DNA from: Conus ventricosus
Taxonomy: Eukaryota; Mollusca; Gastropoda; Neogastropoda; Conidae
NCBI GenBank assembly: GCA_018398815.1
Contig: CM031622.1
Coordinates: 24,090,197 to 24,154,196, forward strand
DNA length: 64,000 bases
Direction of reading: 5' to 3'
Positions 56,859 through 64,000 of the stretch are shown here, in pieces. Under the pieces are notes generated by a model. The model was not told the DNA's origin and did not search any database. It saw only the letters and a list, made by a program, of their open reading frames with translations. The position numbers and the translations under genes are program-made. The stretch's first letter is position 1; each line of letters starts with the position of its first letter.

Positions 56859-57055
56859 CTTGAAGTGTTACCTTTCTACGTTGTTGGCTGGCTTAAGTTT
56901 TTGGTATTTATTCTCGAACTCCTTTCTACATATTTGCTCAGCCTGAGACATACACTCAGTTTGACTCGTTGATGCGAAAGTTTTGCGATAACTGAGCCTT
57001 TTTTTGTTGTTAGTTTATGGTTTTATCAATAGCATGCAAAACCAGGCTAAGGGAG
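55946..57055. other. Unannotated spacer
   Basis: A TA run lies at 56828-56859. No gene was recognised. Confidence 0.6.
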
Positions 57056-57059
57056 ATTG

Positions 57060-57290
57060 AATGTTCCACACACACACTCACGACACACACACAAAACACA
57101 TACCATACACAACACACACACACACACACAACACACAACACACACAACACATACCCACCCACCCACACACACCTCCCCACCCCCCCCCCCCCCCCACCCC
57201 CCCCCCCCTTCCCCCCCCCTACATTAACCGTCCAGGAACTATCATCACCATGTGAGCATCCCCCCCCCCCCCCCCCACGCAGCCAGGCCA
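57060..57290. repeat. CA microsatellite with poly-C tracts
   Basis: A CA run is followed by interrupted C runs at 57181-57280. Confidence 0.95.
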
Positions 57291-57598
57291 ACACCACTGT
57301 CCTCCCACTGACCTCTTCCCTCGGCGCGGCTGGTCCCTCTGGATCTGGGCCAGGACGTTGGCCCCGCGCTGCTCCCAGCCCATCACCAGCGTTGGTGCGT
57401 TGGGGCCCCACCCCCAACCCCCCCACTTTGTACAGGATCTGGGGCTGTCTGCACAACATACACACAACACCACTGATGAAGACCCATTCTGCATTGCATT
57501 TACAGAACTCCATAATTTGCTATTAGGCATTTCCACTTGAGAAAAAAAAAGAGCCAGTACTGTGTGTCCATTTCATTTGCGAATGATAAATTCCATCA
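57291..57598. other. Unannotated GC-rich spacer
   Basis: Open on several frames, but without recognisable coding content. Confidence 0.5.
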
Positions 57599-57599
57599 G

Positions 57600-57935
57600 C
57601 CGCTTGTGACAGATGTGATTAGTGTCACAGAATTCCCGCGGGGTAGGTTGTGGGTTCGCTTCCCTCAGTATCATGGGGTATTTCTTCTACCCTATACTCG
57701 ACCAGCTTCTACCAGAGTGAGTTTGCTCACAAGGTCAACTGGGAAGACTGGGGACCACTCAGTCGAGTTTCATCTACAAAATAAATGCATTCTGTGGAGG
57801 TTGCTTCAAATTTCTGACAAACGCACTGCAGGTGCTGTTAGCTCTCTGGCCTGATTGACGCTGGGATATAGTCATGAAAGTAAGCGTAACTGCTCTGCCC
57901 TGTCACGCAGTTCCAGACTAAAATGGGAAATCTGT
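57600..57935 (+). mobile_element. tRNA-derived SINE, copy 2
   Basis: B-box-like GGGTTCGCTTCCC near 57650, followed by AACTGGGAAGACTGGGGACC, GCAGGTGCTGTTAG and GTAACTGCTCTGCCCTGTCA, parallel to copy 1. Confidence 0.78.
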
Positions 57936-58924
57936 GATCCTCTTCTTCATCCTCTTGCTAATCCCATCAGCATTTTTATAAGCCTCAAATTCTGTGCCCT
58001 TTCATGCTCTGCCATCATGCTGACCTTAGGTTTCGAAATTCCTTCCACGTCTATGCCTTGTTTGATCTTCGGAGGTACAATTCATGGGGGCCTGTCGTTG
58101 GACCATACCTGGTGGCGGCCTCTTGAAGGGACAGCTCACCTCACGCCTCTCTGCGACAAAGGAAATCATTGTTGTCAGTAGGGGGCTTAGTAGGGGGTTG
58201 TCCTGTGTGATGTTGGATCAGAACAGGACACTACGAACACTACAGAAGTGACTCGGCAGCTGTGCAGTGTCTCCTCACGGAGGGTTTTGCCTCTTGCTTG
58301 GACACTGACTGCTCCCTGTGGATTGCTCGTGCCGGGGCTGCGGGAGCACCGGGGCCATGCTGTGACTGTGGACAGGGGACTCGGAATGAGCGGCATGGAT
58401 GCAATGCCACTGAGGTGGCACAGAAGGTGGACAGCAAAAAAATAGGAAAACAAAATAAAAACCAAAACCAATTCCACTATAGTCCAATTAGCCACCTATT
58501 GTTGTGCACAGAGATGATAAAGGCCACAGCAGTCAGCCAAAACACAGCTCACAACTGTCAGATTTTCTCGTGCCCAAATACATAAATCAGGACACTTGGT
58601 CACAGGACGTCAATCCTCTTGTGATACAGCAGGCTGCGTGATTGTGAGTGAAGTGCTTTCCAACAAGTTGTTGTTGTCATGTCGGTAGAGGAGAGAGGAG
58701 CAGGTTTAACACCAACACTTCTTCAACGCCAAGGAAATCAGCCTGTTGTCACTGACTCTAACATACACAATGCCTCGAGGACTTCAGAGTATTGATGGAC
58801 GGCATGATTCCACTGGCCTGAGGACAATGAGGCACCTCTCTGGCATAAGTGAGATCTGATAAGGAGGGGTCCTCAGAGCTGCACAGAACAGCTGTGGGCA
58901 CTCCTCCTCCCATGTCTTCACAGT
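57936..58924. other. Unannotated spacer
   Basis: No gene was recognised. Confidence 0.55.
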
Positions 58925-60425
58925 CTGTACACCAACTTGTGCCACCTATCACCTGTATCGTCACCACTGTGCACCTCTCCTGTCTGTACACCTATTGTGC
59001 CACCTCTCCCTGTTGTACACTCTTGTGCCACCTCCTCCGTGTTCTGTACACACTTGTGCTCCTGCTCCTCCCTGTCTGTACACCACTTGTGCCACCTCAT
59101 CCTGTCTGTACACCTCTTGTGACCACCTTCCTCCATGTCTGTACACCCCTTGTGCCACCTCTCCATGTCGCGTACCCCACTTGTGCCACCTCCTCCATGT
59201 CTGTACTCCACTTGTGCCATCTCTCCTGTCTTCACAGTCTGTACACCACTTGTGCCTGCTACCTCCTCCTGTCTGTACTCCCACGTGTGCCACCCTCCCT
59301 CCAATAGTCTGTACAACTTGTGCCATCTCCTCCTGTCTGTACACCACTTGTGCCACCTCCTCCCTGTTCTGTACACCTTCTTGTGCCATTCTCCTCCTGT
59401 CTTCACTAGGCTGTACACCACTTTGTGCACTCCTCCATGTCGGTACACCACTTGTGCCAACCTCCCTCCATGTCTGTACACCACTTGTGCCACCTCTCCA
59501 TGTCTGTACACCACTTGTGCCACCTCCTCCTATGTCTGTACACCACTTGTGCACCTCCTCCCTGTCTGTACACCACTTGTGCCATCTCCTCCATGTCTGT
59601 ACACACTTGTGCACCTCCTCCTGTCTGTTATCCACTTGTGCCACCTCCTCCCTGTCTGTATACACCATTTTGTGCACCTCCTCCCTGTCTGTACACCACT
59701 TGTCACCTCCCCAAGTCTGAACACTTTTGCCACTCCTCCTGTCTGTACACCACTTGTGCCAACCTTACCCTCCTGTCTGTTAACACCACTTGTGCACACC
59801 ACCTACCTGTCATGTACACCCACTTGTGCACCTCCTCCCTGGTCTGTACTACCACTGTGCATCATCTCCTCCCTGTCTTCGCAAGTCTGTAAACCACTTG
59901 TGCCACCTTCTCCATGTCTGTACACCACTTGTGTCCACTCCTCCTTCGTATGTACCACCACTTGTGCCGCTACACTCCTCCATGTCTTCTTCACCACTTG
60001 TGCCACCTCCTCCCTGTATGTTACACATTGTGCCACCGCACTCCAGTGTCGGTACACCACTTGTGCACATCCTCCATGTCTGTATCACCATTGTGCACCC
60101 TACTCCGGTATGTATCTCCACTTGTTGCCACCTCCTCCCTGTCTGTACAACCCATGGTGCCACCTCCTTCCTGTCTTCACAGTCTGTACACCCACTTGTG
60201 CCACCTCCTCCATGTCGTTACACACTTGTGCCCACTCCTCCATGTCTGTACACCACGTGTCCATATCTCCTCAATGTCTGTACCCTACGGTGCCACCGCC
60301 TCCCTGTCTTCACAGTCTGTACACCACTTGTGCCACCTCTCCATGTTTCACAGGCCTGTACACAACTTGTGCACCTCCTCCATCTTACAGTTCTGTACCC
60401 TATCTGTGCTGTACTGTTGGCACAG
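58925..60425. repeat. About 31-bp minisatellite, about 45 copies, indel-rich
   Basis: The unit contains GTCTGTACACCACTTGTGCC and ACCTCCTCC. Some units carry an extra CTTCACA insert in place, a second unit type. Long frames on both strands here are artefacts. Confidence 0.97.
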
Positions 60426-60584
60426 CCTCTTCCTTGCCCAATCAGACTGATCAGCCTCAGTGGAGCCACACCACACCTAATTTCCCACCATGATGTGCTG
60501 ATGGACCGCTGATGATGACAGACAAACATCCATCCCACTAACACAGATCCCCAACATCTAATGGAAAGGTAGCGATAAATGTCA
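60426..60584. other. Short spacer between arrays
   Basis: Unique-looking sequence. Confidence 0.6.
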
Positions 60585-63325
60585 CACCGTGACAATGCAC
60601 TGTAGGCAAGGTGCACCAGCATTCACTATGCACTGTTGCAATTGTCGTCACCAGCTTCACAATGATCTTGTAGGCAATGTGGCTCCAGCTTCACAATGCC
60701 TTGTAGGCAATGTGTCACCAGATCACAATGCACTCGTAGCAATGTGTCACCAGATCACAAGGACACTGTAGGCATGTTCATTAGGCTTTGCAATGCACTG
60801 TAGGCAATGTGTCAACAGCATCGACATTGCTCTGTAGGCAATGTTGTCATTAGCATCAAATGCACTTAGGCATGTGTCCACCAGCATCACAATGCACTGT
60901 AGGCTATGTACGTTCACCAGACTCACAATGCTCTGTAGGCAATGTTTTGTCACCAGCATCACAACTGCACTGTAGTCAATGTGGAACCTGCATCACAATG
61001 CACTGTAGTCAATGTGTCACCTGAATCCACAATGCACTTAGTAGGCAATGGGTCACCAGCATCGCGATGCACTGTAGGCATTGTCGTACCAGCATTGCAA
61101 TGCACTGTAGGCAATTGTCACCTAGCAGTGCAAATGCACTGTAGGCAATGTGTCACCAGCATTGCAATGCACGGTAGGCAATTGTGCCATTAGCATTGCA
61201 ATGCACTGGAGGAATGTTGTCACCAAGCATCACAAATGCACTCGTAGGCAATGTGTCACCAGGCATGCAGAATGCACTGTAGGCAATGTTTCATTAGCAT
61301 TTGCATTGCCCTGTAGGCTATGTGTACCTGCATTGCAATGCACTGGAGGCATGTCGTCATTAGATTGCAATGCCTGTACGGGCAAGGTGTCATTAGCATT
61401 GCATATGCCACTGTAGGCAAATGTGTCATTAGCATTGCAAATGCACTGTAGGCTCGCTGCAATTTGTCACCGGACATCTACAATGCACTGTAGGCAATGT
61501 GTTCACCAGCTTTGCAAATTGCACTGTTGCAATGTGTCACCAGCATTGCAATGCACTGTAGGCAATGTGTCCCGGGCATCACAATGCACCTGTAGGCAAT
61601 GTGTCAACAACTTCACAATGCCCTGTAGCAATGTGGTCAGACCCCCAACATAACCATGCACTGTAGGCAATTATCATCAGCATTGCAAATGCACTTGTAG
61701 GCAAATGTGTCCGGCATCACGATGCACTGTGTAGGCAATGTGTCTCCTGCATCCCGTGCACTGTAGGCAGTTAGCTGTGATGATTAGGTCCCTACATCAC
61801 AATGCACTGTAGGCAATTGCGTCAACCAGCACTCACAATGCCAATGTAGGCTATGGTCCCAGCATCACAATGCGCTGTGGCCAATGTGTTGCAATGTAGC
61901 AATGTGTCACCGCATCACAATGCGCTGTAGCCGCAATGTGTCACCAGCATCCACAATGCATGTAGGCAATGTGTCCAGCAACACAATACATTTAGACAAT
62001 GTGTCATCAGCATGCAAATGCACTGTAGGCAAATGTGTCTCCAGCCATCACAAATACATTGTAGGACAATGTGTCTTCAGCATCGCAATGCATGTAGGCA
62101 ATGGGTCGCAGATACATGCTCTGTTGGCAATGTGACACCTGCATCCACAATGCACTGTAGGCATGTGTCACAGGCATCGCAATGCACTGTAGGCCAATGT
62201 GTCACAGCATACAATGCGCTGTAGGCAATGTGTCACCAGCATCACTATGCACTGTTAGCAATGTAGTCACCAGCATCGCAATGCTACTGTAGGCAATGTG
62301 TACCAGCATCGCATGCACTGTGGCATCTATGTCACCAGCATCACTAAGGCACTTTAGGCAATATGTCACCAGCATCACCCAATGGCACTGTAGGCATTAT
62401 GTACCTGCATCACAATGCATGTAGGCCAAGGTTGTCACCTGCATCACAATGCACTGTAGGCATTTGTACCTGATTCACAATGCATGTGGCAATATGTCAC
62501 CAGCATCGCAATGCACTGTAGGCAATAGGGTCACCAGCATCACAATGACTGTAGGCCATATGTCACCAGCATCACAATGCACTGTAGTAAAGGTGTCTCC
62601 AGCATCACAATGCACTGTAGCAATGTGTCACCAGCATCGCACTGCACTGTAGGCAATGTGTTACCAGATCGCAATGACCCTGTAGGCATTATTGTCACAG
62701 CATTCACAATGCACTGTAGACAATATGTCACCAGCATCACAATGCACTGTAGGCATATTGTCAACTAGCAATCACAATGACATTTAGGCAATATGTCACC
62801 GCATCACAATGCACTGTAGGCAATTATGTCACAGAATCACAATGCTCTGTAGGCATATGTTGTCACCAGCATCACAATGGTGTAGGCACTGTGTCACCAG
62901 CATCCAAATGCTACTGTAGGCAATGTGTCACCAGCATCACAATGCGCTGTAGGCAATGTGTTACAGCATCGCAATGCATGTAGCCAATTTAGTCACCAGC
63001 ATCACAATGCACTGTAGGCAATGTGTCACCGGCTTACAATGCCCTGTAGGCAAATGTGTCCCTGCATCTCAATGCACTGTGGCAATATGTCTCCGGCATC
63101 ACTAATGCACTGTAGGCAATGTGTCACCGGGCATACAATGCTTGTAGGCCAGTATGTCACAGCATCCAATGCACTGTAGGCAATGGTCACCCTAGCATCA
63201 CAATGCACTGTCAGGCAATGTGTCCACCCGCATACAATGCACTGTAGGCAATGTGTCACCAGCATCACAATGCACTGTAGGCAATTATGTCACAGCTCAT
63301 ACATTGCACTGTAGGCAATGTGCAG
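60585..63325. repeat. 33-bp minisatellite, about 80 copies, indel-rich
   Basis: The unit contains CACTGTAGGCAATGTGTCAC and CAGCATCACAATG. Most units differ by single-base insertions or deletions rather than substitutions, a pattern typical of poorly polished long-read consensus in repeats. Confidence 0.97.
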
Positions 63326-64000
63326 AATGAAAAGGAAAAGTATGCACCATCTTTCCTCTCAGTCCTTCTCAAACCTCTTCTCACATATAATGTTTCACAA
63401 AACATATACAAAAATGCATTTACAATTTAAAAAGAAAAACAGACTTGATCCTGACCTCCCCTGGTCACTCAAGAATCGACTCACAGATTCAAACCACAGA
63501 TCCATCCTGACCATCCCCTATCCAGAAGAATCAAACTCCCTATAGGCCCCGTCACACACATGCCATGTTGCGACCGCACCGGAAGAGCCGCCATTAATTA
63601 GCGTCAGGCTTCGGCACTTTCGGCACAGTCCACAGCCGTCACATTTTGGCTCCTGTTGCTTTGCTTATTGGGGGGCCCCCTGCCTCCGCCTCTCGACCCA
63701 CATGAAACTGTCAACATCAACACAACAAGTACTTAATCAGAAATTAAATTTTTTTAACAACACACATGCAATGGTTACGGCAATTCACGATGAGCATTCC
63801 TGGTTATCACACGCTGCCCCCTACTCCTCTGAATGAGCCATAGTGCCGTTTCGTCATAACTATAAACTACAAGATCCCCTGTCCTCTCGTCTACGGTTAA
63901 TGGATGAGCTGCCCTAAATTTTTAGAACAGGGGTTCTAACCATTGGGAAAAAGTTTTTTAAACAAAACAAAAGCCTTTATGACCCCAGAGTAGTCTGATC
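63326..64000. other. Unannotated 3' end of window
   Basis: No gene or repeat was recognised. Confidence 0.55.

Noticed and set aside
57010..57526. Overlapping 167- and 169-residue frames on opposite strands
   Set aside because: They are driven by CA and poly-C tracts; the GC-rich remainder shows no recognisable protein.
58918..60622. 452-residue and other long repeat frames
   Set aside because: Product of a minisatellite with random indels; no recognisable protein.
60585..63325. CRISPR-like regular array
   Set aside because: There are no distinct spacers; the entire 33-bp unit repeats. The genome is animal, so a CRISPR locus is not expected.

Overview
The window looks like nuclear DNA from an animal, most likely a mollusc and possibly a gastropod. 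The evidence is intron-rich, mostly AT-rich DNA carrying several families of non-LTR retrotransposons with RNase H or zinc-knuckle domains, DNA transposons, tRNA-derived SINEs, very abundant CA/GA microsatellites and long minisatellites. Two 100-base N runs mark scaffold gaps. The organism call is an inference from repeat types and overall character.

One host gene is clear: the plus-strand gene for fumarylacetoacetase (FAH), the last enzyme of tyrosine breakdown. Ten coding exons lie between 5219 and 25089. They correspond to human exons 4 to 14, with human exons 7 and 8 fused into one. Exons 1 to 3 must lie upstream of the window. Eight of the ten exons (4, 5, 7+8, 9, 11, 12, 13 and 14) have splice phases equal to those I recall for human FAH, and all of these except the terminal exon also match in length. 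Exon 6 is one base short and exon 10 appears one base long.

The most striking observation is inside FAH. Intron 9 is bounded by two independent minisatellites, each built from its own splice junction. At the 5' end a 33-bp unit (15 nt of exon 9 end plus 18 nt of intron) is repeated 13 times. This gives 13 candidate 5' splice sites spaced exactly 11 codons apart in one open frame. At the 3' end a 58-bp unit containing the acceptor and the start of exon 10 is repeated about 11 times. A third, 38-bp array repeats the acceptor of exon 12. If any of these sites are used, FAH could carry variable-length insertions.

Layout: 1-2484 decayed LINE with RT and RNase H; 2515-3419 CA microsatellites; 3425-5031 hAT-like element with a BED finger ORF and 5-bp target duplication; 5219-25089 FAH, with a full-length LINE (5645-9930, 10-bp target duplication) in intron 4 and a gap plus TIR transposon in intron 13; 25090-30690 3' flank with tandem repeats; 30690-36018 a Tx1/L1-like LINE plus a second truncated copy behind it; 38466-38609 foldback; 39060-39754 decayed P-loop ATPase on the minus strand beside the second gap; 40880-42280 decayed Tc1-like transposase; 42975-45790 two noisy minisatellites around a TTAGGG-rich hairpin; 50522-50761 an unrecognised possible terminal exon; 53880-54540 minisatellite; 54640-55113 Penelope-like GIY-YIG remnant; 55630-57935 two SINE copies; 58925-63325 two very long indel-rich minisatellites.

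Most long open frames outside FAH and the transposons are artefacts of tandem repeats whose unit is a multiple of three.
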